NCBI GenBank assembly: GCA_002343985.1
Contig: DDTB01000010.1
Coordinates: 1-64,000, forward strand
Reading direction: 5' to 3'
Length of the DNA: 64,000 bases
Source of the DNA: Chitinophagaceae bacterium UBA2375
Lineage (GTDB): Bacteria > Bacteroidota > Bacteroidia > Chitinophagales > Chitinophagaceae
Part shown: positions 44,683 through 53,038 of the stretch, one piece after another
How positions within the stretch are numbered: position 1 is the stretch's first letter
Layout of the letters: each line of letters begins with the position of its first letter
Notes under the pieces: model-generated
Seen by the model: only the letters and a program-made list of their open reading frames with translations
The model's database searches: none
Told to the model about the DNA's origin: nothing
Made by a program: the position numbers and the translations under genes

Positions 44683-44704
44683 TTTTTATAAACACCTGAC
44701 ACAT

Positions 44705-44738
44705 GAAAGCCTTGTCTGAACCGACAGGGCTTTTTTTA
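44705..44738 (+). terminator. Terminator after rplT
   Basis: AAAGCC and TGTC pair with GACA and GGCTTT across a TGAACC loop, followed by T residues. Confidence 0.85.
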
Positions 44739-44760
44739 TGCCGTAATTCTGTGTAAATAA

Positions 44761-44768
44761 TACATTTG
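44761..44768 (+). promoter_or_regulatory. -7 element TACATTTG for the decarboxylase gene
   Basis: A perfect TAnnTTTG match, 32 bases upstream of the start codon. Confidence 0.55.
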
Positions 44769-44799
44769 CATAATTTTTCACCCATACACGCAGTGTAAC

Positions 44800-46200
44800 A
44801 TGAACATGAATAATACCTACTCCGACCTGGTGCAGCAAACTTTCACCTTTCCCCAGGAGGATTTTCGATTACAAGATGGTTACCTGCGGTACAACGACCT
44901 TGATGTAAAAGCCCTGATTGATAAATATGGCACACCCCTGAAAATTTCATACCTGCCTAAAATCGGTATGCAAATCAACAAGGCCAAGAAGATGTTTGAA
45001 CTGGCCATGAAAAAACATAAGTACGAAGGCCAGTACAATTATTGTTATTGCACCAAGAGTTCGCATTTCAGCTTTGTGGTGGAGGAAGCCCTGAAGCACA
45101 ATATCCATCTCGAAACATCTTATGCATACGATATCGAGATTATCAAAAAGCTTTATGCCCGGCGCAAAATCAATAAGGAAACGTTCATCATCTGCAATGG
45201 ATATAAACAGAAGGCATACACCAGCCGCATCGCGAACCTGATTAATACCGGTTTCAAAAATGTGATCCCTGTACTCGATAACATCGAAGAGCTGAACGCC
45301 TATGTAAAATCGGTGAAACAGCATTTCAAACTCGGTATCCGGGTGGCAACGGAGGAAGAACCATCGTTCCCGTTTTATACCTCACGGTTAGGCATACGCG
45401 CAAAAGACATCCTGGAATTTTATGTAGATAAAATTGAAGGGAATGAACACCGCTACCACCTGAAGATGCTGCACCTGTTCCTGAATAAAGGCATCAAGGA
45501 TGATATTTATTACTGGAGCGAGCTGAATAAAGTGATCAACCTGTACTGCCAGTTGAAGAAGATCTGCCCCGAACTGGATTCCATCAATATCGGCGGCGGC
45601 TTCCCGATCAAACATTCATTGGGATTTGATTACGACTACCAGTTTATGATTAATGAAATCATCCGCAATATCAAAGTGGCCTGTAAGAAATCAAAAGTGC
45701 CCATGCCGCATATCTTCACGGAGTTTGGAAGCTTTACGGTAGGAGAGAGCATGGCGCATGTGTACAGCATCATGGCGGAAAAGCGCCAGAACGACCGTGA
45801 AACCTGGTATATGATCGACTCATCGTTCATCACCACTTTGCCGGATACCTGGGGCATTGGTGAAAAATTCCTACTGCTGCCCATCAACAAATGGGATACG
45901 GAATACCAGAGGGTGGTACTGGGCGGCATTACCTGTGATAGCCACGATTACTACGATTCAGAAGAACATATCAATGAAGTGTTCCTGCCTAAATTAGATG
46001 GCGACGAGCCTTTGTATGTGGGCTTCTTTCATACCGGTGCCTACCAGGACCAGATCAGCGGCTATGGGGGCATCAAGCATTGCCTGATCCCATCACCCAA
46101 ACACGTGATTATCGGGCATGATAAAAATGGTAAGCTGGTTGATTGGTTGTACGCGAAAGAACAATCCGCTCAAAGCATGCTGAAGATCCTGGGCTATTGA
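44800..46200 (+). CDS. speA: Arginine decarboxylase (PLP, alanine-racemase-type fold)
   Basis: Makes agmatine from arginine in polyamine synthesis. The N-terminal barrel has the PLP lysine in CTKSSHFSF (residues about 83-91). Later marks are INIGGGFP near residue 265, EFGSFTVGES, and TCDSHDYY with the catalytic Cys of the partner subunit. At 466 aa it is shorter than E. coli SpeA (about 658) because it lacks the insert domains, as is usual in Bacteroidota. The substrate (arginine rather than ornithine or diaminopimelate) is inferred from family resemblance. A second ATG two codons later is possible. Confidence 0.85.
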   Translation: MNMNNTYSDLVQQTFTFPQEDFRLQDGYLRYNDLDVKALIDKYGTPLKISYLPKIGMQINKAKKMFELAMKKHKYEGQYNYCYCTKSSHFSFVVEEALKHNIHLETSYAYDIEIIKKLYARRKINKETFIICNGYKQKAYTSRIANLINTGFKNVIPVLDNIEELNAYVKSVKQHFKLGIRVATEEEPSFPFYTSRLGIRAKDILEFYVDKIEGNEHRYHLKMLHLFLNKGIKDDIYYWSELNKVINLYCQLKKICPELDSINIGGGFPIKHSLGFDYDYQFMINEIIRNIKVACKKSKVPMPHIFTEFGSFTVGESMAHVYSIMAEKRQNDRETWYMIDSSFITTLPDTWGIGEKFLLLPINKWDTEYQRVVLGGITCDSHDYYDSEEHINEVFLPKLDGDEPLYVGFFHTGAYQDQISGYGGIKHCLIPSPKHVIIGHDKNGKLVDWLYAKEQSAQSMLKILGY

Positions 46201-46222
46201 TGCAGGCTCTTTAATGAATGTG

Positions 46223-46273
46223 ATCCCTGTCATTGCACTATCCTCATGGGTTGGTTGATGACAGGGATTTTTT
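46223..46273 (+). terminator. Terminator after the decarboxylase gene
   Basis: ATCCCTGTCAT (46223-46233) pairs with ATGACAGGGAT (46258-46268), with a 24-base loop and T residues after it. Confidence 0.7.
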
Positions 46274-46286
46274 ATGATACATTTCC

Positions 46287-46754
46287 TTAACCGCCCTCGC
46301 ATCCGTTCCTTCTCCTGGTGTCAATCAGGTACTGGATCTTCCAAACCCCGTTGAAGCGGACCAATTGAAATGAGTTCACGCCGCAGTGGCTGAATTTGCC
46401 ATTATAATAAAAGGAGTAGGGCGTCCAGGCCATGGCCAGCGGCCCGTCGATGCGGATGCTTTCAAAACTGATGCGTTCATCCAATGCGCCCTTCGGGGCT
46501 GCGGTAATAGAAGATTTGAACCCACCAATCGCATCGGTGCGCACCATGGTTGCCCCTTGTTTGTTCCTGCTGATGGTTTGCAGAATGGCGCTGTCTGCAA
46601 AACATGTTGACAAGCGGCCGCTATCACTTTCTTTCATCGACATAAATAATTCATTGATGACGGCTTTCACGGAATCCTCCGCGGTTTGTGCCTGTGCTGT
46701 AAATGAAAAAACTGTAAGGGTTAATATCAGCAATGTGTATTTGGGTAATGGCAT
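46287..46754 (-). CDS. Exported NTF2-like protein
   Basis: A signal peptide (TAQAQ) is followed by a small SnoaL/NTF2-like fold of about 125 residues: an opening helix DSVKAVINELFMSMKESD, then strands ending with KIQYLIDTRRR. Such proteins are often lipid-, steroid- or small-ligand-binding, and enzymatic members exist, but no catalytic pair is obvious here. The start used is the second ATG (46754). It is separated from the genes on both sides and probably monocistronic. Confidence 0.72.
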   Translation of the reverse strand: MPLPKYTLLILTLTVFSFTAQAQTAEDSVKAVINELFMSMKESDSGRLSTCFADSAILQTISRNKQGATMVRTDAIGGFKSSITAAPKGALDERISFESIRIDGPLAMAWTPYSFYYNGKFSHCGVNSFQLVRFNGVWKIQYLIDTRRRNGCEGG

Positions 46755-46840
46755 AATCATGTATTTGGCAACAAAATACTCTAATGCTTTTGTTTGCGCT
46801 TGCCATTCATCACAAAGACAACATCAAGTGATGGCCGGTT

Positions 46841-46873
46841 AAAAAAAATCCTCCCTGCGACCAGGGAGGATTA
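46841..46873 (-). terminator. Terminator for the hsp20 gene
   Basis: On the minus strand, AATCCTCCCT pairs with AGGGAGGATT, followed by a T run (the A run at 46841-46848 on the plus strand). A second short hairpin (ACCTTTT/AAAAGGT) lies next to it. Confidence 0.85.
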
Positions 46874-46917
46874 CCTTTTAAAAAAGGTGACCAACTGTAT
46901 GAGAAGTTATGATAATC

Positions 46918-47358
46918 TTATTGAACCGAAATTTCGGTGGCTGAAGCTTTTGCTTCTGTTTTCCTGGGTAGTTCCAGTTTCAGGATTCCGTTTTCATAAC
47001 GTGCGCTGATGTTCTGGGCATCGATTTTTTCGTCGATGGTAAAGCTGCGCTTGAAACTGCGTTTGCTGAACTCCCTGCGGACCATTTTGTCGGTGGTTTC
47101 TGTTTTCTCATCCGTTTTTTCTACGCTGATATGCAGCATTTTGTCGTCAACCTTCACCTGGAAATCCTGCTTTTCATAGCCTGGTGCCGCAATCTCCAAC
47201 AAGTATGCATTTTCTTTTTCGGTGATGTTCACAGGCGGGAAATGAAGTACGTTCTCACGAAGGCTCTTGCCCATGGTTACGGGAAAATCTTCAAAGAAAT
47301 CTTTCATCAGTCCATCAAATGAGCGGCTTAAGGGGTTGTTTACTTTTACAAGTGTCAT
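46918..47358 (-). CDS. Small heat-shock protein, Hsp20/alpha-crystallin family
   Basis: An ATP-independent holdase chaperone. The alpha-crystallin domain runs from about residue 38 to 132 and ends in the GILKLELPRK-type motif. The N-terminal arm has PLSRSFDGLMKDFFEDF. The C-terminal tail is short. ATG 47358 is chosen; the frame extends upstream without family features. It is probably a stress gene, but no specific heat-shock operator is seen. Confidence 0.95.
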   Translation of the reverse strand: MTLVKVNNPLSRSFDGLMKDFFEDFPVTMGKSLRENVLHFPPVNITEKENAYLLEIAAPGYEKQDFQVKVDDKMLHISVEKTDEKTETTDKMVRREFSKRSFKRSFTIDEKIDAQNISARYENGILKLELPRKTEAKASATEISVQ

Positions 47359-47548
47359 GGCTTTTAATTTTTTTGTGTTCAGGGTTATCAGATCAAACCC
47401 TGTTCCAGTCCATTTTTTCAGACAGCCTGTCGATTTTAATGAAAAACAAACAGACAAAAAGGCGCACATCGTATACTCTGGCTGACAATATAACAGGCTG
47501 CCTTACTGAACGATTGAACATATTCGATGTTTTAATTGCTATTACTTG

Positions 47549-47556
47549 TAATTTTG
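47549..47556 (+). promoter_or_regulatory. -7 element TAATTTTG for the bacilliredoxin gene
   Basis: A TAnnTTTG match 27 bases upstream of the start. Confidence 0.5.
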
Positions 47557-47582
47557 CATCTTCAAAACATAAATCAGAACAC

Positions 47583-47999
47583 ATGTATCCCGAAGAAATT
47601 GTAATACCAATGAAAGAAGAACTCACGGAAAATGGGTTCTCAGAATTACTGACCGCAGCCGATGTGGAGAAAGCCCTTGCTGAAAAGGGGACTACGCTGG
47701 TTATGATCAATTCAGTATGCGGTTGCAGCGCCGGTACCGCCCGTCCTGGCGTGTTGATGGCCGTGCACAACAGTCCGAAAAAACCTGATCAACTGACCAC
47801 CAGCTTCGCCGGTTTCGACATCGATGCGGTGAAGAAAGTAAGGGAGCACCTGCTGCCTTATCCGCCATCATCCCCCGCCATTGCTTTGTTTAAGGATGGG
47901 AAACTGGTGCACATGATCGAAAGGCACCATATTGAAGGCCGTTCCGCACAAATGATCGCCGAAAACCTGATTGGCGCTTTTGATACCTATTGCAATTAA
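47583..47999 (+). CDS. BrxA/BrxB (YphP) family bacilliredoxin-like protein
   Basis: A thioredoxin-like protein. It has the characteristic CGC motif (Cys46, Cys48) in NSVCGCSAGTARPG, replacing the CxxC of thioredoxins. In Bacillus such proteins remove bacillithiol from proteins; Bacteroidota members are known, but the redox partner is unclear. Length 138 aa is typical. Start is ATG 47583. Confidence 0.92.
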   Translation: MYPEEIVIPMKEELTENGFSELLTAADVEKALAEKGTTLVMINSVCGCSAGTARPGVLMAVHNSPKKPDQLTTSFAGFDIDAVKKVREHLLPYPPSSPAIALFKDGKLVHMIERHHIEGRSAQMIAENLIGAFDTYCN

Positions 48000-48018
48000 T
48001 TCAGCCATTGTTTGTTTT

Positions 48019-48049
48019 ATCCTCCTGCTTTACCGCAGGAGGATTTTTT
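48019..48049 (+). terminator. Terminator after the bacilliredoxin gene
   Basis: ATCCTCCTGC pairs with GCAGGAGGAT around TTTACC, then T residues. Confidence 0.9.
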
Positions 48050-48105
48050 ATGTATTTGGCTGAATAAAAGAATATCTTGCAAACAGGTTAAACGAAATTG
48101 TATAC

Positions 48106-49428
48106 ATGTATCCCAACCTATATTATGTATTCCGCGACTGGTTTGGTGTGGAATGGAAATTCCTGAGTTTTTTAAATACGTTTGGATTATTTGTGGCCAT
48201 CGCGTTTGTGGCTGCAGCCCTTGCTATGAGCTCGGAACTGAAGCGCAAAGAGAAGCTGGGTTTGTTGAGCCCGCGGGAAGAAGTAATTGTAGTGGGGAAG
48301 CCTGCTTCTTTTTTTGATCTCCTGGTCAACGCCCTGGTAGGGTTCTTTTTTGGATACAAAGTGCTGGGGCTTTTCCTGAATAAGCCGGATGAAGTGCCCG
48401 CACAGGATTATGTATTTTCCGGTGAGGGTAGTGTAGCTGGTGGCATCCTCCTGGCAGCCATCATGGCTGGCATGAAATGGTGGGAAAAAAATAAGCAGAA
48501 ATTGCCGGCTCCGGAAAAGCGTTTGGTGAGGATTTGGCCACACGACAGGGTGGGAGACTTCGTTATCCTTGGATTGATTTTTGGCATCATCGGTGCTAAG
48601 TTGTTCGACAGCTTTGAAAACTGGGATGAATTTCTGCAAGATCCCGTTGGGCGTTTGTTTTCGGCCAGTGGGTTGACATTTTATGGCGGACTCATTGTTG
48701 CTGCAATCGTAATATGCTGGTATGCATACAGAAAAGGCATATCAATTAAACATTTAGTTGACGCCACAGCTCCTGCATTGATGATTGCATACGCGGTTGG
48801 CCGCATTGGCTGCCAGGTATCGGGCGACGGGGATTGGGGAGTTTTCAACAGCGCCTATACGAGCGACGAAATGGGAAAAGTCAGCGTCGCAAAGCCTGGT
48901 GATTTTCAACAGCGGCTCGAAAAATACAGCACATATTTCACGGATGGAAAACTGCTCGAAGGCGATAAATGGCAGTTTATTACAAATCGCAAATATGGAC
49001 GACTAGACCAGGTGCCGCATAAATCCTTCAAGGGCCCCGGCTTTTTGCCTAACTGGTTTTTTGCTTATACCTATCCCCAAAATGTCAATATAGATGGCGT
49101 ATTGATACCCGGCAATTCGCAGGAACATAACCGCGTGTTGCCCCAGCCCGTTTTTCCCACTCCTCTCTACGAAACCATAATTTGCACCCTCATGTTCCTG
49201 GGCATGTGGTTCTTCCGCCGATCCATCAAAACACCCTGGGTCATGTTTGGGGTTTACCTGATGCTGAACGGGGCGGAACGCTTCTTTATTGAAACCATGC
49301 GGGTGAACAATACATTTACGCTATTGGGCATCCGGCTCACCCAGGCAGAACTCATAGCTGTTATGCTCTTCTTATCGGGCGCCCTCCTGGTTTTATACGC
49401 GAAATGGTCAGGTAAACCGCGGACTTAG
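48106..49428 (+). CDS. lgt: Prolipoprotein diacylglyceryltransferase
   Basis: Transfers diacylglycerol to the lipobox cysteine of prelipoproteins at the inner membrane. Several membrane helices are visible. The family phrase appears as AVGRIGCQVSGDGDWG (near residue 230), preceded by FYGGLI and followed by a long insertion before the C-terminal helices (NGAERFFIETMRVN). At 440 aa it is much longer than the E. coli enzyme (about 290) because of N-terminal and central inserts, as is usual in this phylum. Its product matters for the lipoproteins encoded at 871, 11985 and 22534. Confidence 0.92.
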   Translation: MYPNLYYVFRDWFGVEWKFLSFLNTFGLFVAIAFVAAALAMSSELKRKEKLGLLSPREEVIVVGKPASFFDLLVNALVGFFFGYKVLGLFLNKPDEVPAQDYVFSGEGSVAGGILLAAIMAGMKWWEKNKQKLPAPEKRLVRIWPHDRVGDFVILGLIFGIIGAKLFDSFENWDEFLQDPVGRLFSASGLTFYGGLIVAAIVICWYAYRKGISIKHLVDATAPALMIAYAVGRIGCQVSGDGDWGVFNSAYTSDEMGKVSVAKPGDFQQRLEKYSTYFTDGKLLEGDKWQFITNRKYGRLDQVPHKSFKGPGFLPNWFFAYTYPQNVNIDGVLIPGNSQEHNRVLPQPVFPTPLYETIICTLMFLGMWFFRRSIKTPWVMFGVYLMLNGAERFFIETMRVNNTFTLLGIRLTQAELIAVMLFLSGALLVLYAKWSGKPRT

Positions 49429-49571
49429 CGAACCAATTCAGTATATGATACCCCATCAATAACCCATTTATCCTTTTCTCGCACCGCCCATGCTAAAACA
49501 ATGTACTATGCTTAGCAAAGTACCTAAGTTTGTTTGGTAGTATTTATTGTATAGCCAAACAACAATTAGCC

Positions 49572-52010
49572 ATGAAAAAAATGTTTTTGTCAGCCTGCCT
49601 GGTTGGGCTGGGTACCTGGTCAATTGCCCAGGATGCCGGTGAAATCAGCGGATCCATTTACGAAAACGGGTCTGAAAAGAAATTGTCCGCATTTCCGGTT
49701 GCCTTACTCAAAGCGGCAGATTCTTCGGAGATTAAAACGGTTTTAACTGATGCAGAAGGGAAGTTTCGGTTCCCGGGCATAGCTGAAGGCAGCTACCTGT
49801 TGAAACCGCATAGCGCCATGTACCAACCCGTATATTCCAAGCCTTTATTGGTAAAGCCTTCCGGATTAACAGACGCGGGTTCTATCCAATTAACGCCAAA
49901 ACCTAAAAACCTTAAGGAAGTAACCGTGACTTCCAAAAAGCCCATGTTAGAGCAAAAAATGGGTAAAACCGTTGTGCATGTAGACGCCATGATCAGCAAT
50001 ACCGGCAGTTCGGCCCTGGATGTACTGGAACGCATACCGGGAGTTTCGGTAGATAAGGATGGTGTGATTAGCCTGAATGGCCGTCAGGGTGTTTGGGTAT
50101 TGATCGATGGCAAACCCGCATACCTTACCGGGCAAGAGCTAGCCAATTACCTCCGGGGCATACCCTCATCTCAACTCGACCAGGTAGAGTTGATGACCAA
50201 CCCACCTGCCAAATACGATGCCGCGGGATCTGCCGGTGTCATAAACATCCGCACTAAAAAGAACAAGCAAATGGGCTTCAATGGAAACCTCAGTACTGCC
50301 CTTGCTTTTGGCGTTTACCCGAAAACAAACAACAGCCTGAACCTGAATATGCGTAAGGGTAAAGTGAACCTGTTTTCAACACTGTCTGCCAATTACCGGA
50401 AGAATTTCCAGGATTTATTCATTGACCGGCGCTATACATTCAGCGATAAGTCAACCAAAGCCATTTTCAACCAGGAAAACAACAGGGTAAAATCAAATGA
50501 ATCATTCCAGGCCAAACTGGGCATGGATTTTTACGCGACGAAAAAAACAACTTTGGGCTTCCTGGTAAGTGGCATGACGGCCCCGGGTGATATTAAGGGA
50601 GAGAACCAGACCCTGCTCAAAGATAAGTTCGGCTCCATCGATTCCATTGTTACTGCAGCCAGCAAGGAAAGCTCCAACTGGCGCAACTTCTCGGCTAACC
50701 TCAACCTGCGCCACCAGTTCGACAGCACGGGCAAGGAATTAACAGCAGATATTGATTACCTCAGTTATGTTTCCGTTAAAGACCAGTTGTTTCATAACCG
50801 CACCTTAAACCCTGGTGGCTTGCTGCGATATGAAGACTTACTCAGGGGTGACCTGCCTTCAGACATCCGCATATACACGGCAAAAATCGATTACACGCAA
50901 CCGTTAGCCGGTTACCTCTTTGAAGCTGGTGCGAAATCCGGGTTGGTGAAAACAGATAACACGGCCGGTTACTTTAATATAACGAATGGCTTGGAAACTC
51001 CGGACTATGATAAAACAAACAGCTTCCGGTACGAAGAAAACATCAACGCCGTATATGTAAACCTCAGCAGGGAGTTTAAGAAATGGGGTTTCCAGGCGGG
51101 TTTACGCGCGGAGCATACCAACTACAAAGGTTTCCAGTTTGGTAACCCCATGCAATCGGATTCGTCATTTTCACGTCAGTACTTTAGTGTGTTCCCCACA
51201 TTGTTCCTGAGTTATAAGCCGGGTACGAATCATCAATTTGGTTTTAATTATGGCCGGCGGATCAACAGGCCTGATTATGAAGACCTGAACCCATTCCTGT
51301 TCTTCCTCGACAAATACACGTATGGCAGCGGCAACCCATACCTCAGGCCCATGTTTTCCGATGTGCTGGAATTCAGCCATACCTATCGTCAAAAACTGAC
51401 AACAACCCTGAAGTATGCCCGGACCAAGGACCTCTTTAATGAAACCTTTGAAGAGCGTGGTTTCGCGACCATCGTCCGGGTAGGCAATTATGGCCTGATG
51501 CAAAACGTCAATATTTCGGTGAGCGCGCAGTTGTCGCCGGCTAAATGGTTAAAATCTGTTCTCTTTACCGAAGCGCGCCATATCTGGTTCTCAGGAATAT
51601 TGTATGGCGAAGAGTTTAATCAGTCTCAATCCGCTGTATTATTTCATGTCAACAACCAGGCCGACCTTGGTAAAGGCTGGACCGCGGAACTGGCAGGCTT
51701 TTACCGTACAAAAAACATAGAAGGTCAAATGAGCATATTGCCATTGGGTGAAGTGAACGCGGCCTTACAAAAACAGGTATTGAAGAAAAAGGGTAGTGTC
51801 AGGATGACGTTCAGGGATATTTTTTACACCCGTCCGGCCAGAGGTGAAATGTCGTTTCAAAACACCGAAGTAAAGTTTAGGGAATTTAATGATTCCAGGC
51901 AGGTGGTTATTGGATTTACCTACAGGTTCGGAAAACCGGTAAAGGCAAGTCCGAAGCGGAAAACAGGCGGTGCATCAGACGAACAAAACCGGGTGAAATC
52001 GGCTGGATAA
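49572..52010 (+). CDS. TonB-dependent receptor-like outer-membrane barrel protein
   Basis: A signal peptide (SIAQ) is followed by a carboxypeptidase-regulatory-like domain (residues about 23-110) and a plug-like domain (about 125-240) with the phrase DVLERIPGVSVDKDG. The remainder is a large barrel of the outer-membrane-barrel family 3 type. At 812 aa it is a complete receptor-like protein. No periplasmic binding partner is adjacent. The ATG at 49572 gives the signal peptide. Confidence 0.85.
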   Translation: MKKMFLSACLVGLGTWSIAQDAGEISGSIYENGSEKKLSAFPVALLKAADSSEIKTVLTDAEGKFRFPGIAEGSYLLKPHSAMYQPVYSKPLLVKPSGLTDAGSIQLTPKPKNLKEVTVTSKKPMLEQKMGKTVVHVDAMISNTGSSALDVLERIPGVSVDKDGVISLNGRQGVWVLIDGKPAYLTGQELANYLRGIPSSQLDQVELMTNPPAKYDAAGSAGVINIRTKKNKQMGFNGNLSTALAFGVYPKTNNSLNLNMRKGKVNLFSTLSANYRKNFQDLFIDRRYTFSDKSTKAIFNQENNRVKSNESFQAKLGMDFYATKKTTLGFLVSGMTAPGDIKGENQTLLKDKFGSIDSIVTAASKESSNWRNFSANLNLRHQFDSTGKELTADIDYLSYVSVKDQLFHNRTLNPGGLLRYEDLLRGDLPSDIRIYTAKIDYTQPLAGYLFEAGAKSGLVKTDNTAGYFNITNGLETPDYDKTNSFRYEENINAVYVNLSREFKKWGFQAGLRAEHTNYKGFQFGNPMQSDSSFSRQYFSVFPTLFLSYKPGTNHQFGFNYGRRINRPDYEDLNPFLFFLDKYTYGSGNPYLRPMFSDVLEFSHTYRQKLTTTLKYARTKDLFNETFEERGFATIVRVGNYGLMQNVNISVSAQLSPAKWLKSVLFTEARHIWFSGILYGEEFNQSQSAVLFHVNNQADLGKGWTAELAGFYRTKNIEGQMSILPLGEVNAALQKQVLKKKGSVRMTFRDIFYTRPARGEMSFQNTEVKFREFNDSRQVVIGFTYRFGKPVKASPKRKTGGASDEQNRVKSAG

Positions 52011-52032
52011 ATCTGGGTATGCATATAATCTG

Positions 52033-52058
52033 CGCGGCTCGATTGGGCCGCGTTTTTT
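52033..52058 (+). terminator. Terminator overlapping the next promoter
   Basis: CGCGGC (52033-52038) pairs with GCCGCG (52047-52052), followed by six T. The T run runs into the TATCTTTG element for the next gene. Confidence 0.8.
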
Positions 52059-52065
52059 ATCTTTG
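52058..52065 (+). promoter_or_regulatory. -7 element TATCTTTG for yajQ-like gene
   Basis: A perfect TAnnTTTG match only 15 bases before the start codon, so the transcript has a leader of fewer than ten bases. Confidence 0.55.
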
Positions 52066-52079
52066 CCAAAATTTATCCC

Positions 52080-52571
52080 ATGCCATCATTCGACCTGGTC
52101 AGCAAAGTGGATATCCAGACACTGGATAATGCCATCAATGTGGTGAAAAAAGAAATCACCAACCGTTTCGATTTCAAAGACTCTCACGTGGTCATCGACC
52201 TGAATAAAAAGGATTTCAAGGTGAACCTGGAGGCCGACAGCGACATGAAAATCAACCAGATTATTGATGTGATGATCAGCCGGAGCATGAAACAAGGGCT
52301 GGCCGCGGAGGTGTACGACCTGAGCAAAGAGCCATATCCGAGCGGAAAAGTGACCAAGAAAGAAGTGCCGGTGCGCAACGGCCTGAAACAGGATGACGCG
52401 AAGAAAATCGTGAAACTGATCAAGGACAGCGGCCTGAAAGTACAGGCTGCCATCATGGATGATATCATCCGGGTAACAGGGAAAAAAATCGATGATTTAC
52501 AGGAAGTTATACAGGCTTCAAAATCCTGGAACCTGGGGATACCCCTCCAGTATATAAATATGAAAAGTTAG
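52080..52571 (+). CDS. YajQ-family nucleotide-binding protein
   Basis: A small protein of the YajQ (UPF0234) family, which can bind cyclic di-GMP or nucleic acid in some bacteria. The N-terminus MPSFDLVSKVDIQTLDNAI and the end (RVTGKKIDDLQEVI, SWNLGIPLQYINMKS) are family signatures. Length 163 aa is typical. Its specific ligand here is unknown. It sits alone between the receptor-like gene and L31. Confidence 0.95.
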   Translation: MPSFDLVSKVDIQTLDNAINVVKKEITNRFDFKDSHVVIDLNKKDFKVNLEADSDMKINQIIDVMISRSMKQGLAAEVYDLSKEPYPSGKVTKKEVPVRNGLKQDDAKKIVKLIKDSGLKVQAAIMDDIIRVTGKKIDDLQEVIQASKSWNLGIPLQYINMKS

Positions 52572-52596
52572 GACTTCCAAATATTGGAATTTTTTG

Positions 52597-52604
52597 TACA
52601 TTTG
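52597..52604 (+). promoter_or_regulatory. -7 element TACATTTG for rpmE2
   Basis: A perfect match 51 bases upstream of the start codon. Confidence 0.55.
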
Positions 52605-52655
52605 CACCCTTATTCAACCGGTACGGCAAAATCCGTACATTAAAATCGTCAAATT

Positions 52656-52910
52656 ATGAAAGAAGGTATTCACCCGAAAACGTACAGGAAAGTGGTTTTC
52701 AAGGATATGAGTAACGGCTATTCCTTTATCAGCCGCTCCACCGCGCACAGCAGCGAAACAATTGTATGGGAAGATGGACAGGAATACCCTGTTATCAAAC
52801 TGGAGATTTCCAATACGTCGCACCCTTTTTACACCGGTAAAAACGTGCTGGTAGATACTGCAGGGCGTATCGACAAGTTTAAGAAGCGTTACGAGAAGAA
52901 AGCAAAATAA
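52656..52910 (+). CDS. rpmE2: 50S ribosomal protein L31 type B
   Basis: An 84-residue large-subunit protein. It lacks the CxxC pairs of zinc-binding L31 and carries the type-B phrases HPKTYRKVVFKDM and TGKNVLVDTAGRIDKFKKRY. Type-B L31 does not need zinc and is common as the only copy in Bacteroidota. A terminator follows. Confidence 0.96.
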   Translation: MKEGIHPKTYRKVVFKDMSNGYSFISRSTAHSSETIVWEDGQEYPVIKLEISNTSHPFYTGKNVLVDTAGRIDKFKKRYEKKAK

Positions 52911-52960
52911 TTTTCCGGCCGAACGGCCTCAAACGCTGTTTTTCATGGCTATACTTTAAG

Positions 52961-52988
52961 ATCCCTCCGGTTCTCCGGGGGATTTTTT
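52961..52988 (+). terminator. Terminator after rpmE2
   Basis: ATCCCTCCGG pairs with CCGGGGGAT around TTCT with one mismatch, then a long T run. Confidence 0.88.
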
Positions 52989-53038
52989 TTGTACATATGC
53001 AAGCCCCGGGCATGCCTTATTTTCTGTATTTTTAGGCG

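Noticed and set aside
46873..46889. ACCTTTT/AAAAGGT hairpin as a separate terminator
   Set aside because: It lies next to a stronger terminator and has a 2-base loop only, so it adds little.
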